Shown piece after piece: positions 1-10,523 of a DNA stretch of 64,000 nt. The position numbers and the translations under genes were made by a program. Source of the stretch: Pipra filicauda (Eukaryota > Chordata > Aves > Passeriformes > Pipridae); the NCBI RefSeq assembly GCF_003945595.2, contig NW_024104453.1, positions 558,001-622,000 on the forward strand. Reading direction: 5' to 3'. Every line of letters starts with the position of its first letter. Within the stretch, counting starts at the first letter, position 1. The notes below the pieces were generated by a model. It was given only the letters and a program-made list of their open reading frames with translations. It made no database searches and had not been told where the DNA came from.

Positions 1-126
1 ATGCAGGAGGGTTCTGGAGAGTTATGGAGGGATCCAGGTGTCTCCTTTGCCAGGGCCAGCTCACCTGCATGGTGCCATTGCCTCTGTGCATGTGGTGACC
101 TACCACTGGCATGTCCCCACTGGCAG

Positions 127-3100
127 GTCCGAGACCTCTACCTTGTGGGCATAGTGGAGTTGGACCACAAGAGGAAGAGTGACAACCGGCTCATCACCGG
201 TAGGAGCAGCCAGTCCTGCCCTAACCCCCTGCAGCAGCTCCCCCATTCCTCCCTGAAGCCCATGCCCGAGTAGCTCCTGCCCTGATTTTCCTCTCCATCC
301 TTGTTTCTTGTGCCTTGGCCTGTGTTCAGCTGTCTGACTGCATTTCTGTCCCAGTGGCACCTCTGGTTTCCCTCTGCTCCCCATGTGGGGACACAGCCCC
401 CCACTGCCCTCTGGGGAGGAGGCTGCCTCCCTCCTAGCCCACACTGATGCTGAGCCATGAAATATTGACAGATGCTTTATGAACCCATTTATCGAGCCTT
501 GCAGGGGTGGTTGTGGGGGTAGCAGGGGGAGTCTCAGGTCACTCCCATTGGACCCCTCCCCTATTAAAGCGGTGATGCTGCAGTGGGAGGCAGACTGGGG
601 GGGTGTCCCCTGCCTCTGTAGGATGGAGACACATATGCTGCCTCCCCAGCAGCCTCTGGAGACGTCTACGAAGAGCTGCTGAGCTGGTGCCAGGCCAGCA
701 CAGCTGGGTACCGTGGCGTGGCAGTGACCAACTTCACCACCTCCTGGACCAGTGGCTTGGCCCTCTGTGCCCTCATCCACCGCTTCCGCCCTGATCTAGT
801 GTGAGTGTCTGGGACCCCTCAGGACCTCCTCCCCTGCGGAGCCCACCCTGATGGCACCCGTGTGTCCCCCCAGGGACTTTGACTCTGTGGGCACCCAGGA
901 TGCCGTTCAGATCCACCAGATGATGCTGGACATGGCAGAACAGGAGCTGGGCATCCAGCCTGTCCTCTCCAGCATTGAGATGGCCACCATGACAGAGCCT
1001 GACCACCTGGGCCTCATCACCTACCTCAGCCAGTTTTATGAAGCTTTCAAGACCTCAGCAGGTGTGAGATTTTGGAGGTATTTGTCCCATCCTGAGCCCC
1101 ACTGGGGCTGGCTGGCTGCTCCCCTCTTTGTAGAGTGGGTCCCACCAACATGGCCGTGTCCTTCTGTGCAGAGGTAGAGGAGGTCAGCAAGAAACCACTG
1201 TCTCCCCACGGCACACGAGGGGCCATCCTCTTCCTCAGCAAGCTGCAGAAGAGCCGGAACCTGACACGCAAACGCGCCCAGGTGAGGGACCTCCACCCGG
1301 ATTCTCCTGACACACCAAAACCCTGTCCCCCTCCCCATCCTAGCCACTCCCTTTGCATTTGCAGGACAGTGCCCAGAAGGATGCTGAGGCCAAGAGGAGC
1401 CACAGGGACACCGAGGTGGGTCTGCCCCAGGCACCCCGAGGAGTGCTCTGCAGGGGTGCAGCTTTCCTGGGGGGAGAGTGGGGGCCTGACCCTCCCCCTC
1501 GGGTCGCTCGTAGCTGGACGCGGGGCTGGATGGAGACACTCTGGACAGTGCCCATGAGCCGCTGCAAACCACCATGACGGACCCAGGGCAGGTTGGTCCT
1601 CGTGTCACCCTGGGATGGGGGGTTCAGCTATGTAGGTGGCACTGGGGGGGACACCAGTGGCTGGCAGGGCTAAGCCAAGGGCTGGGAGCAGGGCTACGCA
1701 AGCAAACGCCCACGGGTTCCTGGCTCCTCCCTGCTTGTTTCCTGACCCAACTGGTTTTCCAGAGCCAAGACTTGCCGCTCCCTCACTGGTGCCAGCAAAT
1801 CCAACCTGAGCACCCAGACCCGTCTCTACGAGGGGCAAAACCCCCACTGCACACCTATGGCTGCCAGCAAAGCCGCGGGGCAGGGTGGGTGCCAGGACCC
1901 TGGTGCCACCCCGGCCTGTCCTCTCCCCCCACAGCCGCCGAGAGAGAGGGCAGGGGAGAACAGCGATGCCTGCTACTTCTGTGGCAGCCATGTCTACATC
2001 CTGGAGCGAGCTAGTGCTGAGGGACGTTTCTTCCACCGTGGCTGCTTCCAGTGCCGGCGGTGTGGGGCCACCCTGCGCCTGGGCGACTACGCCTTTAACG
2101 AGGAGGATGGTGAGGCGGGTTTTGGGGAGAGGGGATGCTTGGGGCAGGACTTCTCCACCTTGCAGGTCATCACGTGAATTTGCCCCCCAGGTAATTTTTA
2201 CTGCTCACTTCACTACCCCAATCTACCTGGCATGGACCTATCCCAGTACGAGGCCCCAGCACTGCCTGATTTAGGGGTAAGTCACTCTAAATCACCTAGG
2301 TGATGGAGGAAAGACAGTATGTGGAGGGGGAGGCTTGAGCATGGCCCCCATGCTGCATCACTCCTCTGCTCTGGCTCTGCCCTAGGATGCTGATGCTGCC
2401 ACCGACCCACCCTTGGATGCTGGGAGCCCATGTGCGTCCCCCAAGGAGGGGGCGCCTGGTCCCCTACAGCCCACTCCAGCAGCTCCACAGCAAGGGGAAG
2501 AGCCTGGCGCAGTGGAGGATGCTGTGGATGCTGGTGATGTGGAGGAGCAGGAGCTGCTGGCACAGGCCGGGGGGGATGCAAGGGAGGAGGAGGGTCCTGG
2601 AGCAGAACTCCAGGGGGTGGCAGAGGAGGGTGAGGAGAGTGGGGGCAGGAGGAAGATCATCCTTACACCACTGGAGAAGCTCAGTCTGTCCACCCTGAAT
2701 CTCACCAGCGAAGCAGAGCCTGATCCTCCACCGAAGCCAGCTCGTCTGTGGCTCCAAGCAGTGCCTGAGGCCCTCCCTGCCCCATGGCAGGGCCAAGACT
2801 GCTGGAAGGAGGAGGAGGAGGAGGAGGAGGAGGAGGAGGAGGAGGAGGAGGAGGAACTTGACATGCAGAAAAGTAGGTGGTAGAAGCTGGAGTCTCTGGA
2901 TGAGCAAAGCTCTCAGTCCCTTCAGGACCCTGCTGTAACCTGCTGTACCCCACGTCTTGCTCATGAGGCACCAGCCTGAAAGGGCTTTTCTCTTGGAGCA
3001 GCTTTGAAGGAGAGCGACAGCGAGGAAGAGGAGGAGAAGGAGGAGGAAGGCACAGATCTTGGCATCATGGCAGAGTTGGTGAGGATTTTTCCAGAGTGGC

Positions 3101-4161
3101 AGTGGCCCCATCAGCACAGGTGGTAGCTGGGGCTCTTGCTGGCATCTCCTCTCACAGAGGCATCAGGTCTGGCTCAGCCATGGCTGCCGAGGCAGGAGGT
3201 GCCTGGTGCAGGGACTGACCCCCCTCTGCCCATGCCACCATCTCTTCATAGTGCCTGAACCTGGGCAAAGAGGATATGTACTCCACCTGTGAGCACACAC
3301 TGTCCCGCCGGGCCAGGGAAGCCCACATGAAGCGGTTCTGCAAAGCCCAGGTAACCCCCACAGGGGAGAGCTGGGTCCTCAGCCCAGCACCATCCCCTGT
3401 CCTCTCCATCTGGCTCCTGGTGGCCTTGTGATGGCAGGTGCCAGCCCACAGACGAGTGCTGCCCTTCCCTCGCAGGCCATCCAGAGACGGCTGGAGGAGA
3501 TTGAGGTGACATTCCGGGAACTGGAGCAGGAAGGCATCAAACTGGAGAAATTACTCCGGGATGAGAATGGTAAGACCAAGGTAGATGGAGCACTGTGTCC
3601 CCGTCCCCCATGACGGGGGTTTGCACCCCACTCACCATCTCCCTGTCCTGCAGGCAGCCCAGCTGACCAGCAGACACAGTGGACAAACCAGCTGCTGTAC
3701 TTGGTCCAGAAGAAGAACAGTCTGATGACTGAGGAGTCAGACCTCATGATTGCGTAAGGCTCGGGGGGATGTTCTCTGGTCAGTGTGGGGGCTCAGCTCA
3801 TCCCAGCCCCTCTCGAACCCAGCACTCAGCACACTCCTTCCCTCCCCACAGGGTGCAGGAACTGAAGCTGGAGGAGCAGCAGTGGCAGCTTGATAAGAAG
3901 CTCCGGAGTTACATGAACAGGGAGGGTGAGTGCCAGTACTTGCCATGGGAGGGGGGTCCCTGTGCATGGTGTGGGGAGCAGGCCAGGGTTGTGGCCCACC
4001 CAGCCCTACTCTGGCCCCCTGCACCCACAGAAACCCTAAAGACACCCGAGGATTGCAGGGCTGAGCAGGAGACTCTGGCGCAGCTGTTGAAGGTGGTGAA
4101 TGAGCGCAACCTCCTCATCCACATCCAGGAGGAGAAGCGGCTCAGTGAGCTGCGGGCCTGA
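127..4161 (+). CDS. MICAL1: MICAL1, [F-actin]-monooxygenase MICAL1, 3' part (5' partial)
   Basis: MICAL proteins are flavin monooxygenases that oxidise actin and bind Rab GTPases; the catalytic part lies left of the window. Exons with consistent GT/AG sites and phases: 127-199, 650-800, 874-1061, 1172-1281, 1365-1415, 1514-1591, 1935-2109, 2191-2276, 2386-2872, 3002-3078, 3252-3350, 3476-3569, 3654-3753, 3852-3925, 4031-4161 (TGA). In order they encode the linker (VRDLYLVG), a type-2 calponin-homology domain ([40 protein letters not shown]), a LIM zinc domain ([20 protein letters not shown]), a long acidic linker with 16 consecutive Glu, and a helical bMERB Rab-binding region ending in [10 protein letters not shown]. 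Neighbourhood with SMPD2 and the ELGI-type CH end favour MICAL1 over MICAL2/3. Exon joins around 1514-1935 are the least certain: direct joining keeps the frame. Confidence 0.9.
2809..2856 (+). repeat. Coding GAG triplet run (16 Glu) in MICAL1
   Basis: An almost pure GAG run (last codon GAA) in the long acidic exon 2386-2872 of MICAL1 encodes 16 consecutive Glu. It sits between the LIM and bMERB domains, a region of low conservation, so length variation would be tolerated. A second acidic cluster follows in the exon 3002-3078. Confidence 0.93.
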
Positions 4162-5160
4162 TCCCCACAGCCCCTGGACCCACCAGATCCTCCCTGGGGG
4201 GACAAGCAGTGTGTGTGTGTGTCTCCTGGTACAAGCATCACTCTGAGCAGCCTCTGTGATGGTCGTGATGCCTGAGCTGCTTGCAAGCACCAGCAGCTGC
4301 CATGGCGAATCCAGCTCCCTGCTTGCCAAAGCCTGTCACGGAAGGGCCAGACCTGCTGGTGGATGCCCACATGGAGAGACACTGAGAAGCACCCAGCTTT
4401 GGGGTGCAAAGAGGGCGTTCTCGCATGTGGCTGGATTGCCTTTGCCTTGTGCTTGCTTGAAAATAAGATTTGCAGGGGGCTCCAGGGGTGCCCAGCAGCA
4501 AGGAGGTGACCATAGCCACCACAGGCAGGTCACAGGGGAGATGTCAAATGTGCAGGGGCAGCATCAGGACAGGTCCCTGGAAGCTACCCTGGGACATCCC
4601 TTCCAGCTGAGGGCATCCATCCCAGCCTGGACTGTCCATCTCTTCAAGGGACATTTGGCTGTACAAGTGGGGGCCAGTGACAGATTGGGCTGATCCTGCC
4701 ACTCTGCATGCCATGTCCACGCTATCCCCAGCTGCTGCAGGAAACCAGGATCACAACCCCACCATGAGCCCCTTGGGGCAGGGAAGGGCATTTTGTCCAG
4801 ATTGTGCCCAATCACTCTGTGATACCAAGGACAAGGGACGCCAGTGGCCATGTCCTCCTTGCCCCTTTCAGGTTTCTCCTGCTTGGCAATGCCACAATGG
4901 CCTTTGCACAGACCTCAGACCCCTCTAGAGTCTCCAGGTGTTGCAGGGTGGCCTCTGTGGCTGAATGGATCTTGCAGCAGCCCCAGACATGTTGGAGACG
5001 GGGGTCCCAGGCATGGGTTCTTAGCAATACCACCCTGTGTTCAGCCCTTATCCTGCCATTCCCCTCAGTGTCTCCTCCAGCTCTCCCTTGTGTTTGTACC
5101 AGCCCTACCATCCCGTTGCAGCCCCCCTCCTTTCTAATAAAGCCCCCCTGACCCGGCACC
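4162..5160 (+). other. MICAL1: MICAL1 3'UTR
   Basis: About 1 kb between the MICAL1 TGA and the poly(A) signal at 5136. No coding potential was recognised. A short GT run occurs near 4211. The 3' boundary is inferred from the signal position plus 10-30 nt. Confidence 0.7.
5136..5141 (+). terminator. MICAL1: Poly(A) signal AATAAA, MICAL1
   Basis: Canonical AATAAA about 1 kb after the MICAL1 stop. A second AATAAA on the same strand at 5317-5322 could serve as a downstream alternative and would make the MICAL1 transcript run into the SMPD2 3'UTR. Confidence 0.75.
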
Positions 5161-5178
5161 AAGGGCTAAAATACCACC

Positions 5179-5184
5179 TTTATT
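5179..5184 (-). terminator. SMPD2: Poly(A) signal AATAAA, SMPD2
   Basis: TTTATT on the + strand, read AATAAA on the - strand, about 370 nt after the SMPD2 stop codon. Cleavage 10-30 nt beyond it falls at about 5150-5170, the same place as predicted cleavage of the convergent MICAL1 transcript. Confidence 0.75.
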
Positions 5185-5472
5185 TTCTATCTGAGTCAAA
5201 TCTGGTTGTTAGAGCAATCGCCAGCGTTCCACCCCAGGCATGGGGAGCCTGAGTCTTTCAAGCCTCCCAACCAGGCCAGCAGGTCCCTCCAGGTACAAAG
5301 GGTGTATTTAAAAAGCAATAAAACCCCACGTCCATCGTAGTTCCCACAAGGGCCAGTGCAACAAATCTACCTTAATTTCTCTCAGAGGCAAATGTCAAAC
5401 CTGCACTACTGCATTGGCTGCACTGCTGCCAGAAGCCAGCTAAAAAAAGGATCAAAAAGGGACACAGTGGGG

Positions 5473-5562
5473 CTGGAGGGGTATTGTGGGGCACCCGCAG
5501 CCTCAGTTCAGCCGTCACTGGAGGGGTATTGTGGGGCACCCACAGCCTCAGTTCAGCCGTCA
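5473..5562. repeat. 45-bp tandem duplication across the SMPD2 stop codon
   Basis: Two adjacent 45-bp copies, 5473-5517 and 5518-5562, differ at one base by eye (CACCCG versus CACCCA context). The right copy contains the last SMPD2 codons and its TGA (5553-5555); the left copy repeats them, so a second in-phase TGA lies 15 codons downstream at 5508-5510. Confidence 0.93.
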
Positions 5563-8500
5563 CTGGGACATTCCTGCAGCGTCTGCAGCACCATCCGCAT
5601 CTGCTCCTCGGTGCTGTGCAGCATCTTCACCTCCATGGTGTGAAACAGGTGGAGACCAGTGGCAAGAAGGAGGATGCCGATGGCAAGGAAGGCCAGCAGG
5701 CAGAAGGAGAGCTTGGGGAAGGGCTGCCCGGCGTCCAGCCCTGCCAGCGCACCCAGTGCGGCCACGGCCTGCAGCAGCAGCAGCAGCAGGGCCAGCAAGG
5801 CCATCCTGCCCGAGGAGTAGCGCTGCCGCTGTGCTGCCCGCAGCCCCACGGCCACCTCTGTCCGTGCCTCTGTCACCACATCTACCAGCATTGGCTCTGC
5901 GGGGACAAGGGCCTCAACAGGGTGGGACCCCTCTCTACCACTCCTATACCCCCCCTTTTTCACATCCCCACACCGTGCCTTGTTCCATGCACCACTCCAC
6001 AAGCACCACCCCAAAGGATGTCCTACGCAAAGGGAAACATCCCCAGAAAACTCCATCCAACTCATCCACCAGCCCTCCCAGCACATGTGGACGCTGGCAG
6101 CAGCCCCCCAACTTACCAGCAGTGGCGAGGGTGGCACCCGCAGCCTGTCCCTGCCTCTGGATGTGCAGTGTTGCCATCACAGCTTCATGGTCTGAGAAGG
6201 GGACGTCCATGCCCGGAGCTGCCCCTGTGGTGGTCTTCAGCTCTTCACACTTTACCATGAAGCTGGAGATGGCCTGGGTGAGGGTGCAAGGGGGTCACAC
6301 CAGTTCCTCAGCCTCTCCACTCACAGGTGGTGGCGAAGGGTCCCCCGTTACCTTGTAGAGGATGTAATCGATGCGGATGCCCAGTGGGAAGGGCAGCAGC
6401 TCTGATTTGTCGGTGAAGCAGTTGTTGGGGACAAGGGTACAACCATCCTCACAGCCCTGAGACAAGAGCTTTGGTTGGTGGGGGCCTCTTGGTTTGCCCT
6501 GGACCCCACTCAGCCCTTGCTGCTCACCTCAAAGTGTGTGGCCTCAGCAAAGGCATCCCGCAGCCCCGTCCAGCCACGCAGCAGCCGGATGCCCACATCT
6601 TCGGGGTGCATGTTCAGGTCCCCTCCCAGCAGCACCACATCAGCCGCCTTGGAGGTGTGTCTGCAGGGGAAAGGATGGCTAACCTCCCATCCCTGCGCTG
6701 CCCTGCACCAGACTGCAGTGATTGGGACCCACCCAGTGCTTCTCAGCCTTACTCCTGACTGGGACTGGTGCAGCTGGGAGCTCTCTGCAGTGCATACCCA
6801 GGGGCAGGGGTGACTGCACATATCCTGGGGACCTGCAATGGGGGACCCTGTGGGGCACCCCTTGGCTGCTCACCGGATGAACTGTGCCAGCTCCCAGGCC
6901 TGCACCAGGCGGTGGGGCAGGTAGGCGTCCTTCTCCCGGCAGTACTCGGCGTGCAGCTGGTGAGAGCAGGGGAGCAAAGAGGCTGACTCCCACGCCAACA
7001 CCTGCCTTGCTCCCAGGCTCCCTGCAAACCTACCCAACCTCTCTAGACGGTTCACCTAGGGTCTGGCCAACACCTCTGCCCTTATCTCACTCCCCTGGGG
7101 ACAGCCTGGGATGCTCACCCCACTGCACAGCCAGACTGTGTGTCACTGTCCCCCCTTCCTGAGTAATATTTTATTAAATCAGTGCATAGTCCAGGACAGA
7201 GGGTGAAGAGCAGGGGTTAAAGCAAGCGGACAGCAAAGAAGTGGCCCTTCATCTCCCTCCTTCCCATTGTCCCCCCCCATGCTGGGTCCTTCCCTGGGAT
7301 GCTCACGTGGGTGACATAGATGTTGAAGATGATCCCTGAGATCTTGATGATGACAAGGCCAACAGATTTGCCACAAAACCAGTCCCCATGTTGGAGCTGC
7401 AAGAAGGGAAGAAGAGCAGGTTGGGGCCACTGAGGCTCCACGGGGGTGGACACAATGGTGCCATATGCCTCCTGCCCCACTTACCATGTAGGGGTACCCA
7501 TTCAGCGAGTACTGGTAGAGGAACGTGTCCAGAATGCGGAACCTGGAGAAGACGCAGAGGCCGCTGCCGATCACTCCACTGCAGGAGGAGAAAAGCACAG
7601 TGAGGAAGTGTGGTCCTCAAAAACTCTGCCTCCCTCCAGCCCCGAGCCAGGAGGGCTCCACGGATGCCTGAGCCCTAGTGTGCTCCCGTGAGCATTCCAC
7701 TCTCCAGACATGGGGTCTCCCACAGTGACAGAGGTGACCTACAGCACCTGCACCAGTCTCTACATGTGTCAAACATAGGACATGGCACAGCCCTGCCCAC
7801 TGCCCCACAGACAGTCCTGGGGGGCTGCCCTTGTCCTTCTCACCTGCGGAAGTAATGAGAGAAGGGGTAACAGCCTCCTAGTTTCACCTTCAAGTCACTG
7901 TAGTCCCGTTCACTCCACACCTGGAGAACAGTAGGATGGGCTGAGAACAGTCACACTCACATCCCACGCTGGGAATGGGCACACTCGGCTCAGAAACTGC
8001 CCTCACCTCCTGAAGAAGCACCAGATCAAAGTCCTCCTGGCGCAGCATGTCCCCGATGAGCCGGATGCGCTCCTGCCGCCGTTTGCTCAGGTAGCGAATG
8101 GCCCTGCCAGAGAGGGGTGACAGTCACAGCCTGGCGGGGACGGGGTGATGAGGGCTGTCGAGGCACACTGACACCCGAAATGGGGGAGAGAGGGCTCCAG
8201 CACCAGCGTAAGCAGGATGCAGATGGGAAAGGGCTATGCGAGGCCATTTGGACAAGAGGGATAATGCAGGGAGGCTGTTTGGGGACAGCTTCTCCTACCT
8301 GCAGATCTGAGGCAGCTCATCCTTGCTTGGGGTGCAAATGGGGGACCTTCCCGGGGGTTAACAGGCACAGAGGGGACTGGAGGTACTACCCAGGCAAGCA
8401 CCTCATGACCCTCTGGGGCTAGGAGAGTGGTGTGACTCCAAAATGAAGGGGACACAAAGGTAACCCCAAAGTGGGACCCCTCTCCCAATGTGGTGTCCCC

Positions 8501-8598
8501 ATCCCCACCCATGCAGCCTGGCACAGCCCTGGCGAACACTGGACTCACCAGCAGTTGAGGTCAAAGACACGAAGGCGCAGGGCGGGATCGCCCTCCAT
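5553..8598 (-). CDS. SMPD2: SMPD2, neutral sphingomyelinase 1 (sphingomyelin phosphodiesterase 2)
   Basis: Mg-dependent phosphodiesterase of the DNase I-like fold that releases ceramide from sphingomyelin (or lyso-PAF) at ER and nuclear membranes. Coding exons in transcript order: 8549-8598, 8007-8103, 7844-7920, 7485-7578, 7307-7396, 6874-6956, 6528-6660, 6352-6456, 6117-6273, 5553-5896; total 1230 nt, 409 aa. Visible marks: NCW near the N terminus, Mg ligand E49 (LLQE), IGSGLCVFS, HGDWF, LHAEY, the GGDLNMHPED motif (D178, N180), RIDYILYK, and catalytic H272 in PFSDHEA. Two C-terminal transmembrane helices at about 327-349 and 357-380, as in the family. The start was chosen by homology and its G at -3 and +4; the frame stays open upstream, so that stretch is judged untranslated. 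Length is close to mammalian SMPD2. Confidence 0.96.
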
Positions 8599-9179
8599 CT
8601 CTTGCTGGATTTTGGGGGGGCCAGAGGGCAACGCTGGGTAGGGGGAGGTCCCGCAGGGAGCAGACAGGGGGGACAGCCCCGGGGAGCCGGCGGAAGGTGC
8701 AGGACAGAGCCAGGGATCCGGGCTGGCGTAGCAGAAAGGCTGAGCCAAGGCAAAAGCCAGGAAGGAGGAGTGCTCAGGGTGCTCCAGCCTACCCTGGGCC
8801 TGACCCCTCCTCTCCTGTGCACAAAGCCCATCCCGAACCCCAACTTGCCCCCACAAAGGGATCCATGTACCCCGACCACCATGTGACCCTCCATCCAGTT
8901 TGGACACCGGTGGGCCAGGGATGGCGTACAGGGCTCAACCTTCTGTCTGTCAGTGAGTTGTGTCCAGGATGGACTTTCACCCTGGTTTCAGGGTGAAACC
9001 CTGGAGATGCGAAGCACGGGCATGGGACAACCCCCACACCTCCCCACTCGGGAAGCCCACGCATCCTTTTGGAGACTCCAAACCGTGGAGGAGCCAGAAG
9101 CTCCCTAAGCAGCTCCAGCGCTCTCCCAGCCCCAGCATTCTCCCAGCCCTCGCTTCTCTCACGCCTGACCCCCTAAGAT

Positions 9180-9680
9180 TATCCGGTTTCCGGTTTAGAA
9201 CCGAAAAAGAGAAACTCTGGGGCTCCAGGATGCCGGTAGCAGGCGGCCGGGGGAGGGAGCCGAGCTCTGCCTGCTCCGGCGGCATTACCGAGCTGCTCGT
9301 CCCGTTCCTGCGCAGTGCTAACACCGGCGTCTCCTACCAAGGCTGAGCCCTCCGAGGCGCTCTCCGCTCCCAGCTCCCCGAGGGACGGGCGGGCGGCGCG
9401 ACAGCGGCGGGACGCGGAGCGGGACGGGGGAGCGGCAACAGGCGGAGCGGGACAGCTGGAGGAGCGGGGCAACAGGCGGAACGGGGCAACAGGCGGAACG
9501 GGGCAACCAGCCGAGCGGGGACGGGACCGGAGCAACAGGAGGAACGGGAGGCGGAGCGACCGGCGGGGCCGAGAGCGGACCTGGAGCGGGCCGACAGCGG
9601 AGCGGGGCTGCGGGGACTACACGGACTACGCGTCCCGGCAGGCAACGGAGCGGAGCGGAAGGGGAAGGGCCGGGGCCGGG
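9180..9680 (-). promoter_or_regulatory. SMPD2: CpG-rich 5' region of SMPD2 (probable promoter / first exon)
   Basis: Very CpG-dense block about 0.6-1.1 kb upstream of the SMPD2 ATG, with no coding gene assigned. SMPD2 probably has a non-coding first exon here spliced to the exon holding the ATG (a plausible acceptor, AATCCAG, lies just before the ATG). No TATA box was identified. The exact transcription start cannot be read from sequence. Confidence 0.5.
9436..9520. repeat. 17-bp minisatellite, 5 units
   Basis: Five adjacent 17-bp units (starting at 9436, 9453, 9470, 9487, 9504) related to CAACAGGCGGAACGGGG; units 3 and 4 are identical, the others diverged. It lies inside the CpG-rich SMPD2 5' region. 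Confidence 0.85.
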
Positions 9681-9686
9681 GCGGAT

Positions 9687-9995
9687 GAATGGGACTGGGC
9701 CGGGTCTGGGGCCGGGGTCGGTGAATGGGACTGGGCCGGGTCTGGGGCCGGGGTCGGTGAATGGGACTGGGCCGGGGCTGGGGCCGGGGTCGGTGAATGG
9801 GACTGGGCCGGGTCTGGGGCCGGGGTCGGTGAATGGGACTGGGCCGGTCTAGGGCCGGGGTCGGTGAATGGGACTGGGCCGGGTCTAGGGCCGGGGTCGG
9901 TGAATGGGACTGGGCCGGGTCTGGGGCCGGGGTCGGTGAATGGGACTGGGCCGGGTCTGGGGCCGGGGTCGGGGAATGGGCCGGTGGGTGTAACG
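9687..9995. repeat. 36-bp GC-rich minisatellite, about 9 units
   Basis: Units begin with GAATGGGACTGGGCCGGGTC at 9687, 9723, 9759, 9795, 9831, 9866, 9902, 9938 and 9974, so the period is 36 bp except one 35-bp unit. Each unit holds several G runs on the + strand. The long open frames over it (repeating WDWAG or HRPRP-type peptides) are products of the period being a multiple of three, not evidence for a protein. Confidence 0.95.
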
Positions 9996-10494
9996 GGGGG
10001 CGCTGGGGGTGCACGAGGAGCACTGGGGTACGCGTGTCTCGCAGAACGGGGGAAAGCAGCTGGTGTTAAAATACGTCCTCTCTGTCCCCTGTGTTTGGAA
10101 CCCGGTGTGTGTGTACCGAACAGCCGAGGCACTACGAGCAGGGCTTCGAGGGGTGTTGCTGACTGGTGGGACAGACCAGCCTTCTGCCACCTGCTGCTGG
10201 CGTGGGCGAGAACGCGACCCCCTAAAACGTGTCCCTGAACCCAGCGAGGCTGCCGGGAATTGCAGGGAAGCGTCTTCCATGGGGTTGGTCGACCTTTCCC
10301 AAGCAAACCCTGCACAAGTGATTCAAATCAGAGCAAAATACAGCTGGATGTGGCATCCCGGTGCCGGGAGAGGGGGTCGCGGGAGAAACGTTACCCAGCC
10401 ATGGGGTTTCATGGGACAGAGCAGCTTTCATAGTCCTGGTTGTTGAAGAAAACCCCAAGAAATAAAATATGAACATCAGAAGCACTTGAGCCAA
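9996..10494. other. SMPD2-TEAD3 intergenic spacer
   Basis: About 500 bp of unique sequence between the minisatellite upstream of SMPD2 and the end of the TEAD3 3'UTR. GC-rich on the left, ordinary on the right. An AATAAA on the + strand near 10461 has no matching gene. PPIL6, the human neighbour of SMPD2, is not seen. Confidence 0.6.
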
Positions 10495-10517
10495 CCCATG
10501 AACAAATAATTTTAATA

Positions 10518-10523
10518 TTTATT
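10518..10523 (-). terminator. TEAD3: Distal poly(A) signal AATAAA, TEAD3
   Basis: TTTATT on the + strand, AATAAA on the transcript strand, in an AT-rich stretch just before the sequence becomes GC-rich. It is the last canonical signal before the SMPD2 5' region. Confidence 0.6.

Noticed and set aside
1..37. Possible end of an upstream MICAL1 exon before GTGTCT
   Set aside because: A donor-like site exists, but the translated end does not match the family clearly, so it is not annotated.
1765..1883. Possible extra MICAL1 exon ([14 protein letters not shown]...)
   Set aside because: The frame that looks protein-like does not fit the phases of the exons before and after; direct joining of 1591 to 1935 is in phase.
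9315..10238. Long open frames over the GC-rich region, with repeating WDWAG (+) or HRPRP (-) peptides
   Set aside because: They arise because the 36-bp minisatellite period is a multiple of three; no homology, splice sites or start context support a protein.
10461..10466. AATAAA on the + strand
   Set aside because: No + strand gene ends here; single hexamers occur by chance in AT-rich sequence.
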